DNA of 64,000 nucleotides from Kribbella pratensis (GCF_004366075.1 NZ_SODU01000003.1:620001-684000); one strand, 5' to 3'; shown: positions 15,915 to 25,651, numbered from the stretch's first letter. Numbers and translations are program-made. The notes: generated from the letters alone by a model not told the origin.

Positions 15915-16508
15915 TCAGCCGGTTAGGCTGATTACCAGGTGGTTGATGACTTTTGCGGCCGCGGCCGGGTCGTCTGCCAGGTCGCCCAGGGCGTCGTACG
16001 TGGGGAAGGAGGTCACCGCGACGACTCCGTCGAGCAGGGTTGGGCGGTCGAACGGCTTGATGGTCGGCGCCTCCTCGACCAGCCTGTCGATGAGGCGCTG
16101 CCACTGGTTGCGCCGCCACTGCTCGCGTTCCGCAAGCATCCCCGCCACTTCCCGATCGATGGCAGCCAGGCCGAAGAGCGGGCGAAGCACGTCGCGCTCG
16201 ACGTGCCAGAAGCGACAGGTCTGTTCGACGATCGCCAGGCGGGCCGCCGCGGCGTCCAGCTCGCTGGTGTTGGTGAGCAGCTGGTCCATGCCGGCGCGTT
16301 CGCTGAGTTCGGTCAGTACCGCGTCCAGGAGTCCGTACTTCGACTGCATCTGGTTGTAGACCGTCACTCGGGTCACGCCGGCGCTGGTGGCCACAGCCTC
16401 CAAGGTGAAGTTCCGCCACTCGCGCGTCGCCAGCAGTTCGCGACCGGCCTCGATGATTGCGTGCCGGGTGGCGGCAGTCGATGCCGCCCGCCTGCCGTCA
16501 GTCTTCAT
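15915..16508 (-). CDS. TetR-family regulator
   Basis: A 197-residue repressor-type protein. The N-terminal helix-turn-helix is AIIEAGRELLATREWRNFTL followed by VATSAGVTRVTVYNQMQSKYGLLDAVL. The variable C-terminal half would bind ligand. The start is ATG 16506-16508; a longer frame would run through the divergent kinase gene and is rejected. It shares a 75-base intergenic region with that gene, in which the two promoters overlap face to face, so it most likely controls itself and the kinase. Confidence 0.87.
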   Translation of the reverse strand: MKTDGRRAASTAATRHAIIEAGRELLATREWRNFTLEAVATSAGVTRVTVYNQMQSKYGLLDAVLTELSERAGMDQLLTNTSELDAAAARLAIVEQTCRFWHVERDVLRPLFGLAAIDREVAGMLAEREQWRRNQWQRLIDRLVEEAPTIKPFDRPTLLDGVVAVTSFPTYDALGDLADDPAAAAKVINHLVISLTG

Positions 16509-16523
16509 GCGGATCCCCTTCGC

Positions 16524-16562
16524 TTGACACGCTGTAAAGTGAGTCGGTATACATACTGTCAA
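16524..16562. promoter_or_regulatory. Overlapping divergent promoters of the TetR and kinase genes
   Basis: Plus strand: TTGACA (16524-16529), 18 bases, TATACA (16548-16553). Minus strand: TTGACA (16562-16557), 18 bases, TTTACA (16538-16533). Each -35 sits just beyond the other's -10, and the whole is bracketed by TGACA...TGTCA. A repressor bound at the centre (GTATACATAC) would shut both. Confidence 0.7.
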
Positions 16563-16583
16563 CCGAAACCTTAGGCGGTCATC

Positions 16584-17099
16584 ATGCGCAAGGGAACACT
16601 GATCGAGTTCGGCGGCCTCCCCGGAACCGGTAAGTCGACGCTGGCCAGGCACCTGGCCGATCGCACCGACGCGATCTGGCTTCGCATCGACGAGATCGAG
16701 GGCGCCATGCGCCGCAACGGTCTGACGGCCGAACAGACCGGCATCACGGCATACAGCGTGGCCCACGACATCGCGGGCGGTCACCTACGCCGGGGGCTGA
16801 CCGTGATCGCCGATGCGGTGAATCCGGTCACCGAGGCCCGCGACGGCTGGCACCACCTCGCCGATGCCAGCGATGCCCGGCACGTGGTGATCGAGACGGC
16901 CTGTCCCGATACCGAGGAACACCGTCGGCGTGTGCTCAGCCGGGTGAGCGACCTGCCCGGGTGGACATATCCGGACTGGGAGCAGGTGGAGCAGTCAGCC
17001 GGCGACTACCAGCCGCGCACCGACGTCCGCCTCGTGGTGGACACCACCCGGCCGATCGAGGACTGCCACCGTGAGATTGCGGCGTACCTCGCGCGCTGA
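16584..17099 (+). CDS. P-loop kinase (AAA_33-type), possible small-molecule kinase
   Basis: A 171-residue protein with Walker A GLPGTGKST (residues 11-19). The acidic segment LRIDEIEGAMRR is where the substrate is gripped in zeta-toxin/chloramphenicol-kinase-like folds. VIADAVNPVTEARDGWHHLA resembles the strand that carries the second Asp. Relatives phosphorylate antibiotics, nucleosides or unknown metabolites. No antitoxin partner is present, so a toxin role is unlikely. It is regulated by the adjacent TetR protein, judged from the overlapping promoters. Confidence 0.78.
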   Translation: MRKGTLIEFGGLPGTGKSTLARHLADRTDAIWLRIDEIEGAMRRNGLTAEQTGITAYSVAHDIAGGHLRRGLTVIADAVNPVTEARDGWHHLADASDARHVVIETACPDTEEHRRRVLSRVSDLPGWTYPDWEQVEQSAGDYQPRTDVRLVVDTTRPIEDCHREIAAYLAR

Positions 17100-17123
17100 G
17101 CCAAGAGCCCGTTGCATCTCCGG

Positions 17124-17798
17124 TCAGGTGCCGCGTAGTAGGCCGCCGAAGATCGAGAAGCCGAGAAGGCCTACGTTGATCAGGATTGCGAGCCAGGCGA
17201 GGGGTCTGCCGGGGCGGTTGTTGCGGAGGACTGAGATTGCCAGGTAGATCGAGATCGGCGAGCAGATGAACGCGGTGAGCAGCGCGCCGACTGCCTGCCC
17301 GCTCACGCCGCCGCGACGCTGGGTGCGGTACGTCGGAGCCGTGTAGGAATCGCCGTCCGGCGGGGTGGTGTACGAATCACGGTGGGGCGGGTCGGCGTAC
17401 GGCGACTCGGTGTACGGATCCCGATATGCCTGGTCGTACGTGTCCTGCCGCGGCGGGGTGCTGGTGGGGCCGGGGCCGGATGCCCAGTCGAAGGGGTCGG
17501 CGCTGGGCTCGTCGGGTTCGGGCTCGGTGGGGCGCGTCGGGCGGACGAAGTCCTGGGGGCGCTCCTTGCGCTGCAGCAGGAGCGCATAGTCGGCGCGCCG
17601 GGTCGGGTCGGTCAGGATCTCGTAGGCGCGGTTCAGCTTGACCTGTTGCGTGGAGTCGCCGCCGACGTCGGTGTGGTGGCTGCGGGACAGGCGGCGATAG
17701 CTGCGCTTGATCTCCTCGGCGCCGGCCGACCGTGTAACCCCGAGCAGCTTCCAGGGATCGGCTCCGTCGAGGTCCCGGAAGTCCCGGCTCGAGCTCAT
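17124..17798 (-). CDS. Membrane-anchored J-domain protein with degenerate HPD motif
   Basis: A 224-residue protein. Residues 12-68 form a J domain (DPWKLLGVTRSAGAEEIKRS, then LNRAYEILTDPTRRADYALL). The invariant HPD is His42-Thr43-Asp44 (HTD), which in known J proteins would weaken DnaK stimulation. A Pro/Tyr/Asp-rich linker with repeated YxDPPxRDSY-like units spans about 95-160. Two C-terminal hydrophobic segments follow (GALLTAFICSPISIYLAISV, PLAWLAILINVGLLGFSIFG). The start overlaps the stop of the upstream gene (ATGA), so the two are translationally coupled and may act together. Confidence 0.83.
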   Translation of the reverse strand: MSSSRDFRDLDGADPWKLLGVTRSAGAEEIKRSYRRLSRSHHTDVGGDSTQQVKLNRAYEILTDPTRRADYALLLQRKERPQDFVRPTRPTEPEPDEPSADPFDWASGPGPTSTPPRQDTYDQAYRDPYTESPYADPPHRDSYTTPPDGDSYTAPTYRTQRRGGVSGQAVGALLTAFICSPISIYLAISVLRNNRPGRPLAWLAILINVGLLGFSIFGGLLRGT

Positions 17799-18541
17799 CG
17801 AGCGACGTCCGCCTGGTAGCAGGTCAGGCGCCAGGAGGCGTGCTGCGGATCGACACCGTTGGGCAGCGTGCGATGCCCGGTTGCGAACGTGAGTGTCTTG
17901 TCGCCCGCGAGGTAGCACCACAGGTCGAGCTCTTCGTCGTTCCCGTAGTAGTAGAACCGGTAGTGCGTGATGGCCTGTGCACCGAGGAACGGTGTCTGCA
18001 GGCGCTGCTGCGCCTCCAGCGGCAGGTTGCCCAGGACGCCGCGCATCTCCTGCGTGAGGTTCAGTTGCGGCGGGACCGGCTGCTGGGACTGCTCGTCCTT
18101 GCCACGCGAGACGAGCGAACGCAGACCACCGCGCGGCTTCGTGGCCTGCTGCAGTACGACGGCGTGCTTGATGCTCGCCGGCACGAACGGATCGAGCCGC
18201 ACACTCTGCGTCCGCTGACCCTGGTTGTTGACCCGTGGCGTCGTCACAGCGAGCCCGTTCGGCCCGAGTACGACGGCGTACGGCCGGTCGCGCTCGCGCT
18301 CGTGGAGGTCGGCCCACCACTCGATCGCCGGTCCGACCTTGCGCTCGACGTATGCCTTCACGTCGTCGTGGAGCTCGCCCCACCAGTGGAACCGGTCCGG
18401 GCTGGAAACGAACCCCAGCGGTGCGGCCTCGTGCGCGGCAGGCATCGACGGCGCGGCCGGTGCGCGCTCCACGCCACCACTTGCGGGCCGTTGCGCGGCC
18501 GGGCGCCCCCGAGATTGCTCGGGCAGGTTGTCACGAGCCAT
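17795..18541 (-). CDS. Hypothetical protein coupled to the J-domain gene
   Basis: A 248-residue soluble protein, family not recognised. About 60 residues of Pro/Ala-rich disordered N-terminus precede a globular part starting FHWWGELHDDVKAYVERKVG. Aromatic-rich strands lie near the end (AITHYRFYYYGNDEELDLWC). There is no signal peptide or membrane segment. The start ATG 18541 gives a sensible N-terminus; a longer frame adds an unlikely Cys/Pro-rich leader that collides with the divergent gene. It ends in ATGA overlap with the J-domain gene, so a client or partner role is possible. Confidence 0.6.
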   Translation of the reverse strand: MARDNLPEQSRGRPAAQRPASGGVERAPAAPSMPAAHEAAPLGFVSSPDRFHWWGELHDDVKAYVERKVGPAIEWWADLHERERDRPYAVVLGPNGLAVTTPRVNNQGQRTQSVRLDPFVPASIKHAVVLQQATKPRGGLRSLVSRGKDEQSQQPVPPQLNLTQEMRGVLGNLPLEAQQRLQTPFLGAQAITHYRFYYYGNDEELDLWCYLAGDKTLTFATGHRTLPNGVDPQHASWRLTCYQADVAR

Positions 18542-18648
18542 TGGGGCGGCGGCAGCGTGGGGCGGCGGCATGCATAGTGGGCAGCTTCCAATACCTCGCG
18601 CGTCCAGGTCAACTCCGGTGCCGCGAGCCTGTGGACGACAATGGGCCA

Positions 18649-19050
18649 ATGGGGCATGCGGAGTTCTACCGGCACTACATCGAGCGGTGCAACGAGCGTC
18701 GGTGGGAGGAGCTCGGTGCGTTCGTCGCGGAGAACGTGCAGGTCAACGGCACCGTTGAAGGCCTCGAGAGCTACATCGCAGGCCTGCGCGCGGTGATCCA
18801 GGCGTTTCCCGATTTCCGTTGGGAGATCCAGGAGCTTGTGGTCGACGGCGACGTACTCGCGGCTCGTTTGACCAACGTGGGCACGCACCATGGCACGTTC
18901 CTCGATGTACCGGCGACCGGGCGGCGGATCTCGACCACCGAGCTGGCGATGTACCACGTCGACGGTGGGAAGATCAGCGCCTGCTGGGGCGACCTTGGCT
19001 CCACCGTCCGCAACGAGTTGCTATCCGGAGAGGGTCTTCGCGCGGAGTAG
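18649..19050 (+). CDS. SnoaL-like polyketide-cyclase-fold protein
   Basis: A 133-residue protein of the NTF2-like/SnoaL fold. The helix FYRHYIERCNERRWEELGAF leads into strands with AFPDFRWEIQELVVDGDVLA and GRRISTTELAMYHVDGGKI. This matches SnoaL-like ester cyclases and isomerases, though many relatives have no known substrate. The start is ATG 18649. The last 30 bases overlap the 3' end of the convergent glycosylase gene. Confidence 0.78.
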   Translation: MGHAEFYRHYIERCNERRWEELGAFVAENVQVNGTVEGLESYIAGLRAVIQAFPDFRWEIQELVVDGDVLAARLTNVGTHHGTFLDVPATGRRISTTELAMYHVDGGKISACWGDLGSTVRNELLSGEGLRAE

Positions 19051-19848
19051 AACGGCGTCGAGCATCCGCTCGGTGAGCTTGCCGGTGAACGTGTTCTGCT
19101 GGCTGGGGTGGAAACAGCCGAGGACGGTGACCTCGCCGTACGGGGTCGGGATCCGGTACTCGACCGCGTGGCCGAACTTCGGGCGCGGTCGCGGTACGTC
19201 GGCCCCGAGGGCGGTCAGCGCTGCGAGCAGAGCGTCGTACGCGAACTTGCCGAGGCAGACGATCGAGCTGGCGCTGGGGAGGGTGAGTTCGAGTTCGCGG
19301 CGGTACCAGGGAGCGCAGGTGTCGCGCTCCTCCGGGGTGGGTTTGTTGGCGGGCGGGGCGCAGCGGACGGCGGCGATCATTCGGGTGCCGATCAGGTGCA
19401 GGCCGTCGCCGGCGTGCTCGCTGGTTGCCTGGTTGGCGAGGCCGACGCGGTGCAGGCTCGCGAACAGCCAGTCGCCGGAGCGGTCGCCGGTGAACACGCG
19501 CCCGGTGCGGTTCCCGCCGTTCGCCGCGGGCGCCAGCCCGACGATCAGGATCCGCGGCTCGGCGACGCCCCATCCCGGGATCGGCCGTCCCCAGTACGGC
19601 TGATCCGCGAAGGACTTTCGCTTGCCGACAGCAACGTCTTCCCGCCATTCGACGAGCCGCGGACAGGCGCGGCAGACGGACACGCGGGCTTCCAGCTCCG
19701 CCAGCTCACCGGTCGCCGCGAGTTCGACCACCTCGCCCGCATCCCGCGCCACCGGAGTACGCCGTACCGCCGGGTCCTCGGGCCACCCGGCCCCTGGCGG
19801 CACCGGACTCTCGAACAACTCCCCGGTCAGCGGATGCGGAAGCTTCAC
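19021..19848 (-). CDS. Uracil-DNA glycosylase, family 5 (UdgB-like)
   Basis: A 275-residue base-excision repair enzyme. Motif 1 GLAPAANGGNRTGRVFTGD lacks the Asp/Asn that activates water in other UDG families, as is typical of UDGb. Motif 3 is CFHPSQQNTFTG. Cysteines in VSVCRACPRLVEWRE and CAPPANKPTPEERDTCAPW fit the 4Fe-4S ligands of family 4/5 enzymes. The start MKLPHPLTGELFESP is preserved in relatives. The length is normal for the family. It probably removes uracil and hypoxanthine, important in high-GC genomes prone to cytosine deamination. Confidence 0.9.
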   Translation of the reverse strand: MKLPHPLTGELFESPVPPGAGWPEDPAVRRTPVARDAGEVVELAATGELAELEARVSVCRACPRLVEWREDVAVGKRKSFADQPYWGRPIPGWGVAEPRILIVGLAPAANGGNRTGRVFTGDRSGDWLFASLHRVGLANQATSEHAGDGLHLIGTRMIAAVRCAPPANKPTPEERDTCAPWYRRELELTLPSASSIVCLGKFAYDALLAALTALGADVPRPRPKFGHAVEYRIPTPYGEVTVLGCFHPSQQNTFTGKLTERMLDAVLLRAKTLSG

Positions 19849-19869
19849 CCACCCAGCCTAGACGTGAGG

Positions 19870-19912
19870 TTGGGGAGGGTTGTTGCCCGATTCGGCACAA
19901 AACCCTCCCCAA
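19870..19912. terminator. Hairpin between the glycosylase and MFS genes
   Basis: Perfect 12-bp arms TTGGGGAGGGTT (19870-19881) and AACCCTCCCCAA (19901-19912) lie 10 bases past the MFS stop on the minus strand and just upstream of the glycosylase start. Confidence 0.75.
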
Positions 19913-19921
19913 GCCCGCTGG

Positions 19922-21349
19922 TCAGGCGGCGAGCTGCTCCTCGGACGGTTGGGTGATGGGAGCTACCGACGTACGACGTGTGCCTGGGATGGCCAGGGCT
20001 AGTACGACGGCCGCGGCGGCGAACGCGGACAGGAGGAGGAACGTGTCCGTGAAGCCGGCCTCCGCGGGGAGCCCCGACGGCTGGATGTGGCCGGTGATGA
20101 TGGAGCTGGCGAGGGCGGTGCCGATGGAGCCGCCGATGGTGCGGATGTTGGCGTTCATGCCGGTGGCCGCGCCGGTTTGCTCGCGCGGGACGTTCTGCAC
20201 GATCAGGCTGGTCATCGCCGCGTAGGCGAGACCGAGTCCGACACCGAACAGGGCCGTCGAGAGCGCGACCTGCCACTGCGCATCGTGGAACTCGGCGAAG
20301 ATCAGCGCCGCGACCAGGCTCAACGCCGACCCCGAAACGACCTGCGCCTTGGCGCCGAACCGCGGCGCGAGCGGGCCGCTCAAGGACCCGACGACCGCCA
20401 TCGTCACCAGCATCGGCAACATCAGCAGCCCGGCCTTCGTCACGCTCGCACCGAACCCGAACCCGGCAGCCTTCGGGATCTGCAGGAACTGCGGAACGAA
20501 CGCGTACACCGCGAACATCGCCGCCCCGAACAGCAGCGCCACGAGGTTCGTCGTCCACACCGCCGGACGGCGCATCATCCGCATGTCGATCAGCGGGTTC
20601 CGCGAGCGCAGTTCGACCGTGATCCAGCCGGCGAACAGTACGACGGCCAGCCCGAAGAGCCCCGTCGTACGCAACGAGCCCCAGCCCCACGACCGGCCCG
20701 TGCTCAGCGGGAGCAGCAGTGCGATCAGCCAGCCGGACAGGAACGCGGCGGCCAGCCAGTCGATCCGGCCGGGGACGCGGTTCGGTGACTCCGGGACATA
20801 GCGCCGTACCATCGCCGTCGACACCGCGACGACCGCCATCGGGATCCAGAACAGCCAGCGCCAGCCGAGCAATTCCACGATCGGGCCGGCCAGGACGATC
20901 CCCAGGCCGCCGCCGGCCGCGATGATGGCCGACACCACGCCGACCACGGACGGGACGCGCTCGGCCGGGAACTCGTCCCGGATGATCCCGAACGCCAATG
21001 GGAACACGGCTCCGCCGACACCCTGGAAGATGCGGGCGGCAATCAGTACGCCGATGTTCGGCGCGAGCGCGGCGACCAGGCAGCCGATCGCCAGGGCGGC
21101 CAGCGCGATGAACAGCGTGCGCTCCTTGCCGACCATGTCGCCGATCCGGCCGAGCAGCGGGGTCGCGACCGACACCGACAGCAGGAGTGCGGTGAACACC
21201 CAGGTGACCGTGCCGGGGGTGGTGTGCAGGTCGTGCTGGATGACGGGCAGCGCCGGGCTGACCAGCGACTGCAACATGGAGAAGGAGGCGACGACCGTGG
21301 CGAGGACCGCCAGGGTCACGCGAGGGTTTCCAGACCTGATGGCAGGCAT
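19922..21349 (-). CDS. MFS drug:H+ antiporter (DHA2-type)
   Basis: A 475-residue, roughly 14-helix exporter. N-terminal motif ASFSMLQSLVSPALPVIQHD and loop motif LGRIGDMVGKERTLF fit motifs D and A, and motif C is within GGLGIVLAGPIVELLGWRW. It is divergent from a TetR gene across a strong palindromic operator. This is the standard arrangement of ligand-inducible multidrug pumps; the substrate is unknown. Confidence 0.9.
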   Translation of the reverse strand: MPAIRSGNPRVTLAVLATVVASFSMLQSLVSPALPVIQHDLHTTPGTVTWVFTALLLSVSVATPLLGRIGDMVGKERTLFIALAALAIGCLVAALAPNIGVLIAARIFQGVGGAVFPLAFGIIRDEFPAERVPSVVGVVSAIIAAGGGLGIVLAGPIVELLGWRWLFWIPMAVVAVSTAMVRRYVPESPNRVPGRIDWLAAAFLSGWLIALLLPLSTGRSWGWGSLRTTGLFGLAVVLFAGWITVELRSRNPLIDMRMMRRPAVWTTNLVALLFGAAMFAVYAFVPQFLQIPKAAGFGFGASVTKAGLLMLPMLVTMAVVGSLSGPLAPRFGAKAQVVSGSALSLVAALIFAEFHDAQWQVALSTALFGVGLGLAYAAMTSLIVQNVPREQTGAATGMNANIRTIGGSIGTALASSIITGHIQPSGLPAEAGFTDTFLLLSAFAAAAVVLALAIPGTRRTSVAPITQPSEEQLAA

Positions 21350-21426
21350 GCAGAAGTCCTTCGAAAGGGGTTGGGACGCGCCAGAGCTTTGGGCGCGGAT
21401 TCCCCGGCCTGGTAAAGTCGAGGTAT

Positions 21427-21459
21427 GCCTCCACTATAGCGGAGGGCTGCCTCCGCTAT
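21427..21459. promoter_or_regulatory. TetR operator with three alternating half-sites
   Basis: A perfect inverted repeat ATAGCGGAGG-GCTG-CCTCCGCTAT (21436-21459) overlaps an imperfect palindrome CCTCCACTA-TAGCGGAGG (21427-21444, one mismatch). The outer half-sites share the central one, so two dimers could compete or cooperate between the divergent starts. Confidence 0.82.
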
Positions 21460-21479
21460 CAACTGGCTAAGGTGAGCGA

Positions 21480-22055
21480 ATGGTGACCGGTGAGAGCAGG
21501 CCCGCGTTGCGGGTCGACGTACGGCGGCCGCAGCGGGCGGATGCGCGGCGGAACTTCGACGCCCTGCTCGGCGCCGCCCGGGATGCGTTCGCGAGCAAAG
21601 GGGTCGACGCCTCGCTGGAGGACATCGCGCGCCAGGCCGGCGTCGGGATCGGGACGCTGTACCGGAACTTCCCGCACCGCCAGGACCTGCTGAACGCGGT
21701 CTACTTCGGCGAGATCGAGGAGCTGTGCATCGCGGCGGAGGAGGCGGCCGACCTGCCGCCGTGGGAGGCACTGACCACGTGGCTGCACCGCTTCGTCGGG
21801 TACGCCGCGACGAAGCGCGCGATCTGGGAGTCGCTGAACCGGGAGGCCGACAGCTTCAAGGCGGCCCGAGAGGCGATGTACGCCGCCGGTACGCCGCTGT
21901 TCGAACGTGCCCAGGCCGCGGGCGAGGCACGCAAGGACGTCTCCTTCGACGACCTGCTCCGCATGGTCAGCGGCCTCACCGCCGCCGGCTTCGTAGACCA
22001 GGCCCAACGCGACCGAGTCCTCACCATCGCCCTCGACGGCGTCCGCGCGCACTAA
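21480..22055 (+). CDS. TetR-family regulator of the MFS pump
   Basis: A 191-residue protein. The helix-turn-helix is LGAARDAFASKGVDASLEDI followed by ARQAGVGIGTLYRNFPHRQDLLNAVY. The C-terminal domain is of the common TetR_C type for drug-efflux regulators (WLHRFVGYAATKRAIWESLN). It starts 21 bases after the triple operator, divergent from the pump gene, so autorepression and control of the pump are expected. The start is ATG 21480 with AAGGTGAG upstream. Confidence 0.88.
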   Translation: MVTGESRPALRVDVRRPQRADARRNFDALLGAARDAFASKGVDASLEDIARQAGVGIGTLYRNFPHRQDLLNAVYFGEIEELCIAAEEAADLPPWEALTTWLHRFVGYAATKRAIWESLNREADSFKAAREAMYAAGTPLFERAQAAGEARKDVSFDDLLRMVSGLTAAGFVDQAQRDRVLTIALDGVRAH

Positions 22056-22225
22056 CCGCCCGAACGGCGCGCCTGAGTTGCTCCGCGCCGTTAGCTCATC
22101 GGGGGGTGTTGTCGGCCGCCTTGGTGGTATGGGGAGCCGGCAAGCGGGGTAACTATGCGTCGCTGGGTGACGATTTCTTTCCCCGCCGAGGGTTGCGTCG
22201 GCCATTTGCGCACACGATTGGCGCC

Positions 22226-23158
22226 TCAGGCCAGGCTTGCTGCGACTCCGTCGAGGATGTCGTGTTCGGAGACTGTTAGTTCGGTGACGGGTAGGCGGTT
22301 GTAGAGGCGTTGGAGGATCAGGGCGCCGGCGCCGATCACGTCTACTCGGCCGGGGTGGATCGACGGTACGGCGGAGCGTTCTGCGCGGGTGGTGGTTGTC
22401 AGCCAGGTTGTCGCGGAGCGCAGTTGGTCCGTGGTGAGGCGAGCGTGGTGTACGGCGGTGCGGTCGTACTCGGCGAGGTTCAGCGCCACCGCGGCGACGG
22501 TGGTACAGGTGCCGGCGACTCCGATGAACGCGCGGGCCTCGTCCAGCGGGACCGTGGTCGCGTCCAGCAGGGCGTCGATGTCCTTGGCGATCGCCGCGAG
22601 TTCTGTTTCGGACGTTGGGTCGGTGGTGACGTGGCGTTCCGTGAGGCGGACGGAGCCGATGTCGAGGGATTCGGCCGCGATGACACCGGTTGCGTCGCCG
22701 AGGACCAGTTCGGTGGAGCCGCCGCCGATGTCGGCCACCAGGTACGGCGCCGGCAGGTCGAGCGAGGTGGTGGCGCCGCGGAAGCTGAGCTCGGCTTCTT
22801 CCGCACCGGAGATGATTTCCGGACGTACGCCGAGGCGCTCCTGGACGCCCGCGAAGAACGCATCCCGGTTGCTGACGTCGCGGGCGGCGGAGGTGGCGAC
22901 GAAGCGGAGTCTGGTGACGTCGCTCGACTGGATGACGGAGGCGAAGTCCTCACAGGCGCTGAAGACGCGGGCGAGCGCCTCGGGGGCGAAGGCGCCGGTG
23001 GCGTCGACGCCCTGGCCGAGGCGCACGATGGTCATCCGGCGGTCTATCTCGACGAGGTGAGCGTCGACCAGATCCGCGATCAGCAGCCGAATCGAGTTAG
23101 TGCCACAGTCGATCGCAGCGACCCGCACCGCGCCGCCGGACGCGCTGCCCTCAGACAC
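22226..23158 (-). CDS. ppx: Exopolyphosphatase (Ppx/GppA)
   Basis: A 310-residue ASKHA-fold phosphatase of polyphosphate or pppGpp. Phosphate motif 1 is VAAIDCGTNSIRLLIADL, motif 2 is LVADIGGGSTELVLGD, and VIGAGALILQRLYNRL is near the C-terminus. It is the short actinobacterial form without a C-terminal HD domain. Its start overlaps the DUF501 gene by 8 bases, at the end of the conserved eno-ftsB-DUF501-ppx run. Confidence 0.9.
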   Translation of the reverse strand: MSEGSASGGAVRVAAIDCGTNSIRLLIADLVDAHLVEIDRRMTIVRLGQGVDATGAFAPEALARVFSACEDFASVIQSSDVTRLRFVATSAARDVSNRDAFFAGVQERLGVRPEIISGAEEAELSFRGATTSLDLPAPYLVADIGGGSTELVLGDATGVIAAESLDIGSVRLTERHVTTDPTSETELAAIAKDIDALLDATTVPLDEARAFIGVAGTCTTVAAVALNLAEYDRTAVHHARLTTDQLRSATTWLTTTTRAERSAVPSIHPGRVDVIGAGALILQRLYNRLPVTELTVSEHDILDGVAASLA

Positions 23159-23633
23159 ACGGGCCTCGGCGACCCCAGTCGTCCAACGCCTCCAGGGCCT
23201 CGTCGCCGAGCGGGTTCACGCCGGGCCCGGCCGCCAGCGAGTGGCCGGCCAGGACGTGCAGGCATTTGACCCGCGTCGGCATGCCGCCGGCGGTGATCCC
23301 GGCGATCTCCTCGACGTGCTCGATCGACTCCCGGTGCGCGAGGTACGACTCGTGGGCGGCGCGATACCGAGCAGCCAGGTCCTCGTCGTCAGCCAGACGG
23401 TCCGTCATTTCCTTCATCATGCCGGAGGCCTCGAGCGTGCCGATCGCGGACGCGAGCCGCGGGCACGTCACGTAGTACGTCGTGGGGAACGGCGTACCGT
23501 CCGGCAGTCGGGGCTCGGTCTCGACCACGTCGGGGAGGCCGCAACTGCACCGGTGCGCGATCGACCGGATGCCGCGGGCCGTCCGGCCGAGTTGTTTACT
23601 GACTGCTTCTTGGTCGGAAGGGCTGACGCTCAC
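23151..23633 (-). CDS. DUF501-domain protein
   Basis: A 160-residue conserved actinobacterial protein. It shows the family pattern ARGIRSIAHRCSCGLPDVVE then FPTTYYVTCPRLASAIGTLE and GMPTRVKCLHVLAGHSLAAG. The Cys/His residues (HRCSCG, CP, KCLH, GH) suggest a metal site. It is almost always found between ftsB-like and ppx genes. No activity is established to my knowledge. It overlaps ppx by 8 bases. Confidence 0.88.
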   Translation of the reverse strand: MSVSPSDQEAVSKQLGRTARGIRSIAHRCSCGLPDVVETEPRLPDGTPFPTTYYVTCPRLASAIGTLEASGMMKEMTDRLADDEDLAARYRAAHESYLAHRESIEHVEEIAGITAGGMPTRVKCLHVLAGHSLAAGPGVNPLGDEALEALDDWGRRGPCV

Positions 23634-23645
23634 CTGGTCACCTTA

Positions 23646-23690
23646 GAGGTCGGGCGGCGCGCAGCAGGCGCCACCTATCCGCCCGACCTC
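23646..23690 (-). terminator. Hairpin between ftsB and DUF501 genes (attenuator-like)
   Basis: Perfect 12-bp arms GAGGTCGGGCGG (23646-23657) and CCGCCCGACCTC (23679-23690) overlap the last codons of the ftsB-like gene. It lacks a long T-run, so partial termination inside the operon is more likely than a full stop. Confidence 0.65.
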
Positions 23691-24283
23691 TCGGGTGACG
23701 GTGTGATGATCGGCTTCGGGGTGGGCTTGGCGGGGGTCGGTGCCGCGGTCACCGGCGGCGTGCCGGCACCTTCGACGCTCCCCCACAGCTTCGTGTACCA
23801 GGTCGGCTTCTGCGTGTCCGTCGTACCGTCCGCCGGCGCCGACGGCTCGGGCGGGGCACCCACCGGCTTCCCGTCCGCGCCGATCACGCGGTACCCGACC
23901 TCACCGGGCATCACCCAGCCGAGCCGCTGCCGTGCCTGCGCCTTCACGTACGCGTCGTCGTCCCAGCGGGTGATCTCGTCGTTGAGCTCCGCGACCCGTT
24001 TCTCCCGGTCGCGGATCTCCTGCTGCAGCGCGTTGACCTGCTGGTGCTGGTCGAACCACACCCGCAGGCTCTGCGCGTAGGACACGATCAAGGCCCCGAG
24101 CACCAGCAGTACGACGGCCGCCCGTCCGGTCAGGTTGCGGGACCCGCGGGTCCGCGCCGGGTCCGCCTGGGTTCCCGTCGTACGCCGTTTCGGCTGGTCG
24201 CCCCGCCGGGCCGGTGGACGCGACTGGGTCCGGCTCGACGGACGCGAGCCGGGGCGTGCACCGGAATCCCGACGGGACGGCAT
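23675..24283 (-). CDS. Septum formation initiator (FtsB/DivIC-like)
   Basis: A 202-residue bitopic division protein. The ~45-residue basic cytoplasmic tail is Arg/Ser/Pro-rich, the single TM is AAVVLLVLGALIVSYAQSL, and a leucine-zipper-type coiled coil follows (QQVNALQQEIRDREKRVAEL). The family's YVKAQARQRLGWVMPGEVGY segment comes next. The long Pro/Thr/Lys-rich tail is typical of actinobacteria. It is expected to act in the FtsQ-FtsB-FtsL divisome complex. It lies 27 bases downstream of eno. Confidence 0.9.
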   Translation of the reverse strand: MPSRRDSGARPGSRPSSRTQSRPPARRGDQPKRRTTGTQADPARTRGSRNLTGRAAVVLLVLGALIVSYAQSLRVWFDQHQQVNALQQEIRDREKRVAELNDEITRWDDDAYVKAQARQRLGWVMPGEVGYRVIGADGKPVGAPPEPSAPADGTTDTQKPTWYTKLWGSVEGAGTPPVTAAPTPAKPTPKPIITPSPERSGG

Positions 24284-24310
24284 ACAGACGACCTCCTGAT
24301 CAGGCCAGCG

Positions 24311-25630
<1,320 letters not shown>

Positions 25631-25651
25631 CTAGTCCCCAGACCAGCAAGC

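Noticed and set aside
15915-16784. A 289-residue version of the TetR protein
   Set aside because: The first ~92 residues would read antisense through the kinase gene and both promoters; the ATG at 16508 gives the normal TetR start.
16584-17099. Zeta-toxin interpretation of the P-loop kinase
   Set aside because: No epsilon-like antitoxin is adjacent and the neighbour is a TetR regulator under its own promoter.
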